NCBI GenBank assembly: GCA_035362835.1
Contig: DAOSDY010000004.1
Span: 186,001-250,000 of the forward strand
From: Melioribacteraceae bacterium
Lineage (GTDB): Bacteria > Bacteroidota > Ignavibacteria > Ignavibacteriales > Melioribacteraceae
DNA length: 64,000 nucleotides
Direction: 5' to 3'
The notes below the pieces were generated by a model. The model worked only from the letters and a program-made list of their open reading frames with translations, searched no databases and had not been told where the DNA came from. Of this stretch, positions 48,929-56,638 are shown one piece after another; the stretch's first letter is position 1, and every line of letters starts with the position of its first letter. A program made the translations under genes and the position numbers.

Positions 48929-49910
48929 TTTTTCCGTCCAATTTGCTTCGCAAATACTCGAAATTAGTCTTAATATAATTCTCAGAAGTTCTAATATCCG
49001 TATGGTCTAAAATATCCTTTATCGATTTAATATCCAAACCCGCCTTACCAAATTCAGTTGCTGCGGTATGACGTAAATGATGGAATTTATAATGCTTGGA
49101 GATCCTTTTCTCCTCAGTCAGCTTTGTTATGCCGTAGCCGAACTTATGGGAAATTGTACTCTCGTTCAATTTGGTAAACCGTCCTACAAAATACTCCTTA
49201 TACCCGCAGCCCAGCAGGAACTCCTCCAGCGCCTTATAGATCGGAATTACGAAGTCCCTATCCGCTTTCACATTTCTGGCCTGAATAAGTCGCCTGGGCA
49301 TATCTATGCTCATTGGAGCGCATATGGTCGACCGTCTGAACCCGGTCAGCAGGGCAAACTCAATTATCCTGTAAAACAGGGGATCATTCTCCGCAAAATA
49401 CTTCCGGATTTCTATTAGGTCCATTTCGTCAATCGGTTTCGGTTTCTCTTTTATTCTTATTGCAGTAATCGGATTCTTCCGGATATACTCATTCTTAACG
49501 AAGTAATTGAATACGGCGAACACATTCCTGGTAATTATTCCTTTAGAAGCCTCCGCAAAATCATTCTTTTCCAGGTAGCGTATTAATGCCTCATAATCGA
49601 AGATGGTATACTCATCAATCCGTTTTTCACCCGCAGCCGTTATAAAATGCTCTACGGCGTTTTTATAAGAACTCTCGGACGATTTTTTCAGGCTTCTTAC
49701 GCTCAGGTAATGCTTAAGGCCGATTGATAGAGGAGGGGAGACCTTTATATTAAAAATCACCTTCTCATTCTGTTTTGCTTCTATTAGTTTTACGAAATGT
49801 TCCGCATCTCTGCGGTTGCGGCATTTTGTTGAAATGTCTTTTCTCACCCCGTCAAGCACAAACTTATAATGCCAATAAGGTGAATTCCTCCCCTTATAAA
49901 GCGTTCCCAT
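48924..49910 (-). CDS. int: Phage-type tyrosine recombinase/integrase
   Basis: 328 residues. It has an N-terminal Arm-type domain (MGTLYKGRNSPYWHYKF), a SAM-like core-binding domain (residues about 65-150) and a catalytic domain. The catalytic set includes Arg in LLTGFRRSTI, HHLRHT and HTDIRTSENYI with the nucleophile Tyr near the C-terminus. The region marks the start of an integrated element at the tRNA-Arg genes. It overlaps the repressor gene by a few bases on the same strand. Confidence 0.92.
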   Translation of the reverse strand: MGTLYKGRNSPYWHYKFVLDGVRKDISTKCRNRRDAEHFVKLIEAKQNEKVIFNIKVSPPLSIGLKHYLSVRSLKKSSESSYKNAVEHFITAAGEKRIDEYTIFDYEALIRYLEKNDFAEASKGIITRNVFAVFNYFVKNEYIRKNPITAIRIKEKPKPIDEMDLIEIRKYFAENDPLFYRIIEFALLTGFRRSTICAPMSIDMPRRLIQARNVKADRDFVIPIYKALEEFLLGCGYKEYFVGRFTKLNESTISHKFGYGITKLTEEKRISKHYKFHHLRHTAATEFGKAGLDIKSIKDILDHTDIRTSENYIKTNFEYLRSKLDGKN

Positions 49911-50242
49911 TATTTTAACTTTAGCTTACGTTCGAGGACCGATACCCTTTCCCTTAATTCGCCTAATTCTTTGGCCATGTTGAACACCATCAAATCCGTT
50001 GATTCTTTTCCCCCGCCACTACCATTAATGATATTACGATTGCTGTGATCATTAATAACTATACCGTATTTCTCCAACTCTTTAATGAATTTACGACTAG
50101 GGTTTTTGAGTTTGTTTGACAAGTTTCCCTCAGATATTCCTAGTTTATCTGCTAATTCCCTTTGAGTCGCGAATTTCTCTAGTATTAAGTCGACCAGCTG
50201 ATCTTTCGTTAAATCTACAAAAGATAAATTTTTACTTCCCAT
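49910..50242 (-). CDS. Prophage-type HTH repressor
   Basis: 110 residues from the ATG at 50242 (a TTG lies three codons upstream). The helix-turn-helix is in TQRELADKLGISEGNLSNKL. The C-terminus (KELGELRERVSVLERKLKLK) is a predicted coiled coil for dimerisation. Divergent from a Cro-like gene across 64 bases that hold paired repeats, the classic layout of a lysogeny switch, and coupled to the integrase gene. Confidence 0.78.
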   Translation of the reverse strand: MGSKNLSFVDLTKDQLVDLILEKFATQRELADKLGISEGNLSNKLKNPSRKFIKELEKYGIVINDHSNRNIINGSGGGKESTDLMVFNMAKELGELRERVSVLERKLKLK

Positions 50243-50250
50243 ATCTTGCA

Positions 50251-50284
50251 ATTACTTTCGATTTTATTTATATTACTTTCGATT
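50251..50284. promoter_or_regulatory. Operator-like direct repeats between repressor and Cro-like genes
   Basis: The 13-mer ATTACTTTCGATT occurs at 50251-50263 and again at 50272-50284, offset by 21 bp (two helical turns). It lies in the divergent promoter region, as expected for binding sites of the neighbouring repressor or Cro. Confidence 0.6.
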
Positions 50285-50306
50285 ATTATAATTATACTAT
50301 ATCTAT

Positions 50307-50531
50307 ATGGAAACTAAACATTTATTTTCTATAAGTCAAGAAAATTTAATTACTTTAAGTCAAGAAAATTTAATACATCTTCACCTTAAAAGACTTCACA
50401 AAAGCCAGACCTGGCTTGCTAAAAGACTCAGCACCAGAAAAAGGAAATACTATCAGCCCGAAATCAGCCGCGCTCTTGCCGGCAGGGATCCTCTACTCCT
50501 TCAGAAGATCGTCGATTTCTTCAGCAAATAA
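50307..50531 (+). CDS. Cro-like small HTH protein
   Basis: 74 residues. KSQTWLAKRLSTRKRKYYQP followed by EISRALAG forms a helix-turn-helix. The N-terminus contains a duplicated SQENLI segment, mirrored in the DNA as a tandem repeat of AGTCAAGAAAATTTAAT. It is transcribed away from the repressor gene, so a Cro or early activator role is likely. Confidence 0.6.
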   Translation: METKHLFSISQENLITLSQENLIHLHLKRLHKSQTWLAKRLSTRKRKYYQPEISRALAGRDPLLLQKIVDFFSK

Positions 50532-50546
50532 TTGCTTTACATATAT

Positions 50547-50828
50547 ATGAATAAGATCCTTATTTCAAGGAATAGGGCTATTCAATTACTCGATACTAAT
50601 TCCTATATCTTTAAGAACTTCATCTCCCCGGAACTCGAGTTTGTCAGAATCGGCGAACGCGAGAAAGTAGTCTTTCAATCCCTCCAGGATTATATCGACC
50701 GCAATAAGCATAAACCCGAAAATTTCACCTCTCAAATCTCAGCACCTGACCGTACCCCTCAGTCTATCTGTCTTCAGTTCTGCTCTTCAAAAACATCTAA
50801 AAAAGTGAGGATCAACCTTGAAAAATAA
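50547..50828 (+). CDS. Putative excisionase-like (HTH_17-type) protein
   Basis: 93 residues from the ATG at 50547 (the frame opens at a TTG five codons earlier). ISRNRAIQLLDTNSYIF...VRIGEREKVVFQSLQDYI follows the plan of MerR/excisionase-like winged helix domains: a helix pair, then RIG-x-basic, then a final helix. The C-terminus is Ser/Thr/Lys rich. It overlaps the next gene by 11 bases. Assignment rests on pattern only. Confidence 0.5.
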   Translation: MNKILISRNRAIQLLDTNSYIFKNFISPELEFVRIGEREKVVFQSLQDYIDRNKHKPENFTSQISAPDRTPQSICLQFCSSKTSKKVRINLEK

Positions 50829-51216
50829 CATCGAGTACTATTGTCATTATGCAAATTCTCATAACCATCCTAAGTTCAAACTCCTCCGACTCAAATACGG
50901 CTGGGCTGGAGAGGGGAGATTTTGGGCGCTCAATAATATCATCGCCGGATCCGATAACTGCATCCTTAACCTCAATAAAAAATACGTGGTGGCGTCAGTT
51001 TCGTCAGATCTTGGTATGAGCATAGAGGAATTTCAGGAGTTTATTTCTTACCTGATCAAGGAATGTGAATTACTGATTGATATTGATGGGAATGTTTCTA
51101 CTGAAAACGTACGCGAAACTTTTAAGGAGGTAATGAAACAGCGTGTCCGAAATAAGGAAAACCGCGAAAAAGCCATCTTAAGCAAAAACGAACTTAAGCT
51201 TATTAGACCAACCTGA
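50818..51216 (+). CDS. Lin1244/DUF4373-type phage replication protein, probably C-terminally truncated
   Basis: 132 residues from a TTG at 50818. YYCHYANSHNHPKFKLLRLKYGWAGEGRFWALNNIIA matches (in parts such as KLLRLKYGWAGEG) the Lin1244/Lin1753 N-terminal domain found in phage and plasmid replication proteins. The family usually continues with a longer C-terminal region; here the frame stops soon after KQRVRNKENREKA, followed directly by non-coding AT-rich DNA and the CRISPR locus. This looks like a remnant cut at the junction. Confidence 0.6.
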   Translation: MKNNIEYYCHYANSHNHPKFKLLRLKYGWAGEGRFWALNNIIAGSDNCILNLNKKYVVASVSSDLGMSIEEFQEFISYLIKECELLIDIDGNVSTENVRETFKEVMKQRVRNKENREKAILSKNELKLIRPT

Positions 51217-51483
51217 TTTGTCGTTACAAAAAAACCTGTCCCAAACACGTTCTTTTTAACAAAGAAAGAAAGAGAGAAAGAAAGATAGATAATAGGAAAC
51301 CATCTAAAATGTGGGTAGAATGACACTATTCAATATTTACAAAATTTGCAATCCATATTGGTTAAAATTCTTGATTATATTTTCCCTTCTTAATATTTTA
51401 AACTTAACGGCTCATTAATATTACATTTCAATTTGATCGAATTATTTTGTTTTTGAATAAACTACCTATCCGCAGTTTTAAAA
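51217..51483. other. AT-rich non-coding stretch before the tracrRNA
   Basis: No supported gene. It holds a purine-rich simple repeat (AAAGAAAG units, about 51261-51290) and, at 51232-51242, the 11-mer AAACCTGTCCC that also opens the insertion found in three CRISPR repeats. The remainder is featureless A/T-rich DNA, probably the border between phage-type genes and the CRISPR locus. Confidence 0.5.
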
Positions 51484-51568
51484 TAAAAAACCCCCGTTAA
51501 AGGACGAGGGCAACCTAAATGTTTTCACAACGGAATAATCCTTATTGTGATTTGCTTCAAAATGTTTC
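51484..51568 (-). ncRNA. tracrRNA of the type II-C CRISPR-Cas9 system
   Basis: Read on the minus strand, the anti-repeat (51569-51544) starts CGAAACATTTTGAAGC and pairs with the crRNA-sense repeat half GTTGTGATTTGCTTTC with one bulged base. It is followed by AAGGATTATTCC (nexus-like hairpin) and by a terminator, stem CCCTCG/CGGGGG with an 8-base loop and T6 (51510-51485). The predicted length is about 85 nt. It is divergent from cas9 and fits Bacteroidota II-C tracrRNAs. Confidence 0.88.
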
Positions 51569-51572
51569 GTTG

Positions 51573-51602
51573 CAAACATAAAAAATATTTTTGAATATCA
51601 AA
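51573..51602 (-). promoter_or_regulatory. tracrRNA promoter (Bacteroidota consensus)
   Basis: On the minus strand, TTTG (51602-51599), 18 bases, then TATGTTTG (51580-51573), an exact match to TAnnTTTG. A start 4-6 bases further falls at the first base of the anti-repeat, so promoter and RNA boundaries agree. Confidence 0.72.
51586..51593 (+). promoter_or_regulatory. Candidate cas9 -7 element
   Basis: TATTTTTG fits TAnnTTTG on the plus strand. The expected -33 partner is only partial (TTTC near 51565). If used, the cas9 transcript would start near 51599, and its promoter would overlap the divergent tracrRNA promoter. Confidence 0.35.
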
Positions 51603-51615
51603 AGGAATTTTTAAG

Positions 51616-54600
51616 ATGAAAAAAATATTAGGTCTTGATCTTGGCGTATCCTCAATTGGCTGGGCTCTTATTGATGAAGATGATAAAGAGATTCTTGGTG
51701 TTGGCTGTAGAATAGTTCCATTGTCTACTGATGATAAAGATGAATTTGTTAAAGGAAATGCAATTTCTAAAAATCAAAAGCGCACTCTAAAAAGATCCCA
51801 GAGACGTGGATATGATCGATATCAATTGCGAAGAAAATATCTACTTGAAGTGTTAAAACAAAATGGTATGGTTCCTGATCAAACGTTAGTTAAACTGTCT
51901 AAACTTGATCTCTGGAACATTAGAGCTAAAGCTGTGAATGAAAAGTTAACATTAAGTCAGCTTGGCAGAGTTCTTTTACATCTGAATCAAAAACGTGGTT
52001 ATAAAAGTAGTAGAAGCGATTCCAATCTGGATAAAAAGGATACAGAATATGTCGCAAATGTTAAATCCCGTTATGAACAGCTTAAAGAAATGGGTTTGAC
52101 TATCGGTCAATATTTATTCCGGGAACTTTCCCAGAATCAGTACTTTAGAATAAAAGAACTTGTCTACCCACGCGAAGCTTATATTCAAGAATTTACTTCC
52201 ATTATCAGAAAACAAAGGGAATTTTATCCAGAAATATTAACAGATGAATTGATCTTAAAAATTAAAGATGAAATCATCTACTATCAGCGTGGACTTAAAT
52301 CTCAAAAAAACCTTGTTTCTGTTTGTGATTATGAAGGGTCTTGGAAAAAGGTTCAAAACAATGGAAAAGAAAAAGAGGTATTTATTGGTCCTAAAGTAGC
52401 TCATCGGTCTTCACCTCTATTCCAAGTTATTAAAATTTGGGAAACAATAAACAATATCCAGATAAGGAAAAAAGATGGTATCTATTTTGAAATTACATTG
52501 GAAAAGAAAAAAGAATTATTCAATTATCTAGATAACAACGAAAATTTAACTTATTCTGAATTATTAAAAATTCTTGAATTAAAAAAGGATGAAGTCTACA
52601 GTAACAAAATGCTTACTAAAGCAAAAGGTCTGCAGGGCAACATTACAAAAAATTCTATATTAAGTTGCTTCAATAATATTGATGATCATAGTCACTTATT
52701 GAAACTTGATATAGTAATAGAACAGAAAAATGATGATGGATTTCTTGTAGATAAAAAAAATGGTGAGATTCTAAAATCAAAACCAAAAAAAATAATTTCT
52801 GTTGAAGTTGAGAAGCAGCCTTTATTCAAATTGTGGCATACCATTTATTCAATCTCTGAAAAAGAAGAATGTATCAATGCACTTATAAAGAATTTCAATC
52901 TCCCAGAGGATGTCGCCCTTAAATTAGCAAACTTAGATTTCTCAAAATATGGGTATAGTAATAAATCTCATAAAGCGATAAGAAAAATACTCCCATATTT
53001 AATGGAAGGAGATATGCTTTATGATTCCTGTTCGTATGCCGGATATTACCATGTACTATCAATAACTAAAGAAGAAAACCATAAAAGAAAGCTGAAAGAC
53101 AAACTCGAACTTTTAACCAAAAATAGTCTTCGTCAACCCATAGTTGAAAAAATCCTCAATCAAATGATCAACCTCATCAATTCACTTATTACTAAGTATG
53201 GTAAACCTGATGAAATCCGTATTGAACTCGCTAGGGAACTTAAACAGACCAAAGATGAACGATACGATACATATAAGTATTTGGACAAAAGAGAAAAAGA
53301 AAACGAACAAATTGCAAAAGAACTTGAAGAGTATGGTCTTCGCGCTACTCGCAATAATATTATTAAATGGCGTTTATATCATGAAATTTCTGAAGATGGG
53401 AAAAAACAAAATGCTATATGTATTTATTGCGGTCAACCTATCTCTTTTTCTGCGGCTATTTCTGGTGAAGAAGTTGAAGTTGAGCATATAATCCCACGTT
53501 CAAAACTATTTGATGATTCTCAAAGTAATAAAACATTAGCTCACCGTAAATGTAATTCGAATAAAAAAGAACAGACCGCTTTCGATTTTATGAAATCAAA
53601 ATCTGAACAAGAGTTTAATGATTATCTTGAAAGAATTAACACACTTTACAAAAATAAAATCATTGGTAAAACCAAGAGAGATAAATTATTAATGCCAATT
53701 GATAAAATACCTGCTGACTTTATTAATAGACAACTTCGGGAAACTCAATATATCAGTAGAAAAGCCAGGGAAATTCTACAATCAATTTGTCATAATGTTT
53801 GGGTTACTAGTGGATCAGTTACATCAGAACTTCGATATTTTTGGGGGTGGGATACAGTTATTGAAAATCTTCGTTTACCTCAGTTTCGAAATCTCGGCTT
53901 AACCCAATTGGAAGAAATAAACGACAAAAATTCCAAGATTAAAAGAGAAAAGATTATTGGTTGGTCCAAGAGAGATGATCACCGCCATCATGCGGTCGAT
54001 GCTCTTACTATAGCCTCTACCAAACAGGGATTTATTCAACGAATTAATAATCTAAATAGTGATAATATCCGCAATGAGATGATGCGAAATATTGAAAGTT
54101 CAAAGTTAGAGTTTAATAAAAACAATACTCTATTAGAAAACTATCTTATATCACAAAAACCTTTTACAACAGAGCAGGTTCAATCCGTAATCTCTAAGGT
54201 TCTTATATCTATTAAACCTGGTAAAAAAGTTGCTTCCTTTGGTCAACGGAAAATTAAAAAGGGTGGTAAGAAAATTATTGCACAATCAGGTATCATTATT
54301 CCAAGAGGTCCTCTAAGCGAAGAAAGTGTCTACGGAAAAATAAAAGTTATTGAGAAAGAGAAACCAATTAAATATTTATTCGAAAATCCTCACCTTATTT
54401 TTAAACCATACATAAAGAAATTAATTGAAGATCGGCTTTATCAATTTGATAATGATCCTTATGAAGCAATAAAATCTCTTAAAAGTAATCCAATATTTCT
54501 TGATCCAGAAAATAAAATTAAACTCATGTATGCCTCATGTTTTAAGGACGAAATTGTAATTAAAAAGGATTTACAAACCTTGACTAAGCCACAGATAGGA

Positions 54601-55293
54601 AAAATTGTTGATCCCAGCATTCGTAAAAAATTATTTGATCGCTTAGAACAATTTAATGGTAATGTTAAAGAGGCATTAAAAGATTTGGAAAATAATCCTA
54701 TCTATCAAAATGAAGAGAAAAAAATCCCAGTAAAATCTGTAAGATGTTTTACTGGTTCTGAGGTAATTGAACCAATCCGAAAAAATGAAAAGGGTGTTGA
54801 TATTAGTTTTGTTAAACCGGGTAATAATCATCACATTGCGCTTTATTATGATGAAAACAATAAAATTCAAATGCACGTGTGTACTTTTTGGCATGCAGTT
54901 GAAAGAAAAAAATATGGACTACCTATTGTAATTAAAAATCCTTCTAGTGTCGTTGATACAGTTTTAGAGTATCCTGAGTTGTATCCTGAAAGTTTCCTTG
55001 AAAAGCTTCCCGATGGCAAATGGTCTTTCATTCAAAGTTTTCAACAAAACGAAATGTTTGTTCTTGGGTTGTCTAAAGAGGCTTTTGAAGAGGCACTTTC
55101 TTCCAATGATTATCAATTAATTAGCGATAACCTTTTTAGGGTTCAAAAGCTTTCCACAACAGGTTATTTTGTTGTATTTAGACATCATTTATCCGTTTCG
55201 GCTGATACTCCATATGAAATGATCGGCTTTTCTTCTTTCCAGGATTTTACTGGTATTAAAGTTTCTATAAACAATTTGGGTCTTATTCAATAA
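51616..55293 (+). CDS. cas9: CRISPR-associated endonuclease Cas9, type II-C
   Basis: RNA-guided DNA nuclease, 1225 residues. RuvC-I ILGLDLGVSSIGWAL with Asp8; Arg-rich bridge helix KRTLKRSQRRGYDRYQLRR near residues 55-75; RuvC-II IRIELARE with Glu537. The HNH domain has CIYCG at 602-606, EHIIPRS with catalytic His624, and Asn638/Asn647. RuvC-III DDHRHHAVDA has His792 and Asp795. All catalytic residues are present. The C-terminal part holds an internal duplication (929-982 and 998-1051). AAAGGA lies before the ATG. cas1 begins one base after the stop. Base composition is clearly more A/T-rich than the host genes. Confidence 0.96.
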   Translation: MKKILGLDLGVSSIGWALIDEDDKEILGVGCRIVPLSTDDKDEFVKGNAISKNQKRTLKRSQRRGYDRYQLRRKYLLEVLKQNGMVPDQTLVKLSKLDLWNIRAKAVNEKLTLSQLGRVLLHLNQKRGYKSSRSDSNLDKKDTEYVANVKSRYEQLKEMGLTIGQYLFRELSQNQYFRIKELVYPREAYIQEFTSIIRKQREFYPEILTDELILKIKDEIIYYQRGLKSQKNLVSVCDYEGSWKKVQNNGKEKEVFIGPKVAHRSSPLFQVIKIWETINNIQIRKKDGIYFEITLEKKKELFNYLDNNENLTYSELLKILELKKDEVYSNKMLTKAKGLQGNITKNSILSCFNNIDDHSHLLKLDIVIEQKNDDGFLVDKKNGEILKSKPKKIISVEVEKQPLFKLWHTIYSISEKEECINALIKNFNLPEDVALKLANLDFSKYGYSNKSHKAIRKILPYLMEGDMLYDSCSYAGYYHVLSITKEENHKRKLKDKLELLTKNSLRQPIVEKILNQMINLINSLITKYGKPDEIRIELARELKQTKDERYDTYKYLDKREKENEQIAKELEEYGLRATRNNIIKWRLYHEISEDGKKQNAICIYCGQPISFSAAISGEEVEVEHIIPRSKLFDDSQSNKTLAHRKCNSNKKEQTAFDFMKSKSEQEFNDYLERINTLYKNKIIGKTKRDKLLMPIDKIPADFINRQLRETQYISRKAREILQSICHNVWVTSGSVTSELRYFWGWDTVIENLRLPQFRNLGLTQLEEINDKNSKIKREKIIGWSKRDDHRHHAVDALTIASTKQGFIQRINNLNSDNIRNEMMRNIESSKLEFNKNNTLLENYLISQKPFTTEQVQSVISKVLISIKPGKKVASFGQRKIKKGGKKIIAQSGIIIPRGPLSEESVYGKIKVIEKEKPIKYLFENPHLIFKPYIKKLIEDRLYQFDNDPYEAIKSLKSNPIFLDPENKIKLMYASCFKDEIVIKKDLQTLTKPQIGKIVDPSIRKKLFDRLEQFNGNVKEALKDLENNPIYQNEEKKIPVKSVRCFTGSEVIEPIRKNEKGVDISFVKPGNNHHIALYYDENNKIQMHVCTFWHAVERKKYGLPIVIKNPSSVVDTVLEYPELYPESFLEKLPDGKWSFIQSFQQNEMFVLGLSKEAFEEALSSNDYQLISDNLFRVQKLSTTGYFVVFRHHLSVSADTPYEMIGFSSFQDFTGIKVSINNLGLIQ

Positions 55294-55294
55294 T

Positions 55295-56211
55295 ATGATA
55301 AAGCGTACTTTATATTTCAGCAACCCAGTATATCTTTCGAAAAAGAATGAACAGCTCTATTTTAATTTTCCGGATCAGAAAGAAAATGAAAAAAGATCTG
55401 AAATCTTGAACCAAGCTCCTATTGAAGATTTGGGTATTGTCGTTTTAGATCATCAACAAATAACTATTACTCATGGGCTTCTTTCATCTTTGATCAATAA
55501 TAATACTGCCGTCATAACGTGCGATTCCTCCCACATGCCAAATGGTCTTTTTTACCACTTTCTGGTAATACGGAACAGAATGAAAGATTCCGTGAACAAA
55601 TAAATTCCTCAGAACCTCTTAAAAAACAACTCTGGCAACAAACAGTTACTGCTAAAATTAATAACCAATTGTCAGTCCTTAAGAAAAATAAAGTTCCTAT
55701 CAATAACATGGTAACCTGGGCTAAAAAGGTCAGAAGCGGGGATCCGGATAATTATGAGGGAAGAGCTGCTGCTTACTACTGGAAAAATATCTTTAAGCAG
55801 ATACCCGATTTTATTCGTGACCGTTATGGCGAACCACCAAATAACCTGCTTAATTATGGTTATGCAATTCTAAGAGCTGTGACTGCGCGTTCACTTGTCG
55901 GATCTGGTTTGCTACCTACATTAGGTATTCATCATTCTAATAAATATAATGCTTATTGTTTAGCAGATGATATTATGGAACCCTATAGACCCTTTGTTGA
56001 TCTTTTAATTAAATATATTATCGATAATGGTGAAGATTTTTATGAATTAACACCTTCCATTAAAAAGCAACTTCTAGAGATTCCCACTTTAGATGTCATT
56101 ATAAATGATGAACGAAGCCCACTTATGGTTGCATTGCAGAAAACTACTGCATCTTTATCAAAGTGCTTTTCTCAACAATTAAGAAAAATTTTATATCCTA
56201 TACTTAATTAA
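55295..56211 (+). pseudogene. cas1: cas1, split by a frameshift in a T6 run
   Basis: Cas1 integrates new spacers with Cas2. The N-terminal 87 or so residues are read from 55295 to the motif DSSHMPNGLF. The rest (LPLSGNTEQNERFREQ onward) continues in another frame to 56211. The junction is a run of six T at 55548-55553; a seventh T would restore a single frame of about 305 residues, the normal size. Downstream catalytic motifs are intact: YEGRAAAYYWK (Glu), LGIHHSNKYN (His) and LADDIMEPYRP (Asp). It could be a true inactivation, a base-calling error or a slippage site. Confidence 0.85.
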
Positions 56212-56218
56212 AAATATT

Positions 56219-56548
56219 ATGAGATTTAGCGAATATAGAATTATGTGGATTTTAGTATTTTTCGATTTACCTACTGAAACTCCAAAAGAAAGAAAATCAT
56301 ATACTCGCTTTCGTAAAGAATTAATGAAAGATGGTTTTTCTATGTTTCAATTCTCTATTTATGTAAGGCATTGCAGTAGTCGGGAAAATAAGAATGTCCA
56401 TGTAAAAAGAGTTAGGCAATTACTACCTGAAAAAGGGCATGTTGGAATTCTATCTGTTACTGATAAACAGTTTAGCATGATGGAAATATTTTATGGTAAG
56501 AAAAAGGAAAGTGGTTTTGTTGAACCCCACCAGCTTGAATTATTCTAA
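56219..56548 (+). CDS. cas2: CRISPR-associated protein Cas2
   Basis: 109-residue ferredoxin-fold protein that forms the adaptation complex with Cas1. MWILVFFDLPTETPKERKSY (20 residues) is the type II Cas2 N-terminal strand-helix with the FDLP motif; the basic middle (FRKELMKDGFSMFQFS) and C-terminal GFVEPHQLELF follow. It lies 7 bases after cas1. No csn2 or cas4 is present, as in II-C. Confidence 0.93.
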   Translation: MRFSEYRIMWILVFFDLPTETPKERKSYTRFRKELMKDGFSMFQFSIYVRHCSSRENKNVHVKRVRQLLPEKGHVGILSVTDKQFSMMEIFYGKKKESGFVEPHQLELF

Positions 56549-56554
56549 ATAATA

Positions 56555-56587
56555 AGGAACCTTTTAGTTGGGCTCCTCATTTTTTTA
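56555..56587 (+). terminator. Terminator of the cas9-cas1-cas2 transcript
   Basis: AGGAACC (56555-56561) pairs with GGCTCCT (56571-56577), with one mismatch and a 9-base loop, followed by CA and T7. It would stop the cas mRNA before it reads the array in antisense. Confidence 0.68.
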
Positions 56588-56638
56588 ATCCTAAAACCCC
56601 CATAAGTTATTGTAATTAAATGACATCTTAAGACCTAC
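56588..56638. other. cas2-proximal flank of the array (leader candidate)
   Basis: 51 A/T-rich bases between the cas2 terminator and repeat 1. In II-C loci the cas2-adjacent side is often where spacers are added, while transcription comes from the opposite strand. No motif defines a leader here; the far flank (59552 on) is the alternative. Confidence 0.35.

Noticed and set aside
48663..49010. 115-residue plus-strand frame
   Set aside because: It runs through both tRNA-Arg regions in antisense and into the integrase 3' end.
51261..51298. Purine-rich simple repeat as a degenerate CRISPR or origin
   Set aside because: It is a short imperfect AAAG/GAGA tract without spacing, dyad symmetry or replication motifs.
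55519..56211. Second half of cas1 as an independent gene starting at 55519
   Set aside because: Its first ten codons overlap the end of the Cas1 N-terminal half in another frame and do not resemble a Cas1 start; homology to Cas1 begins only after the T-run.
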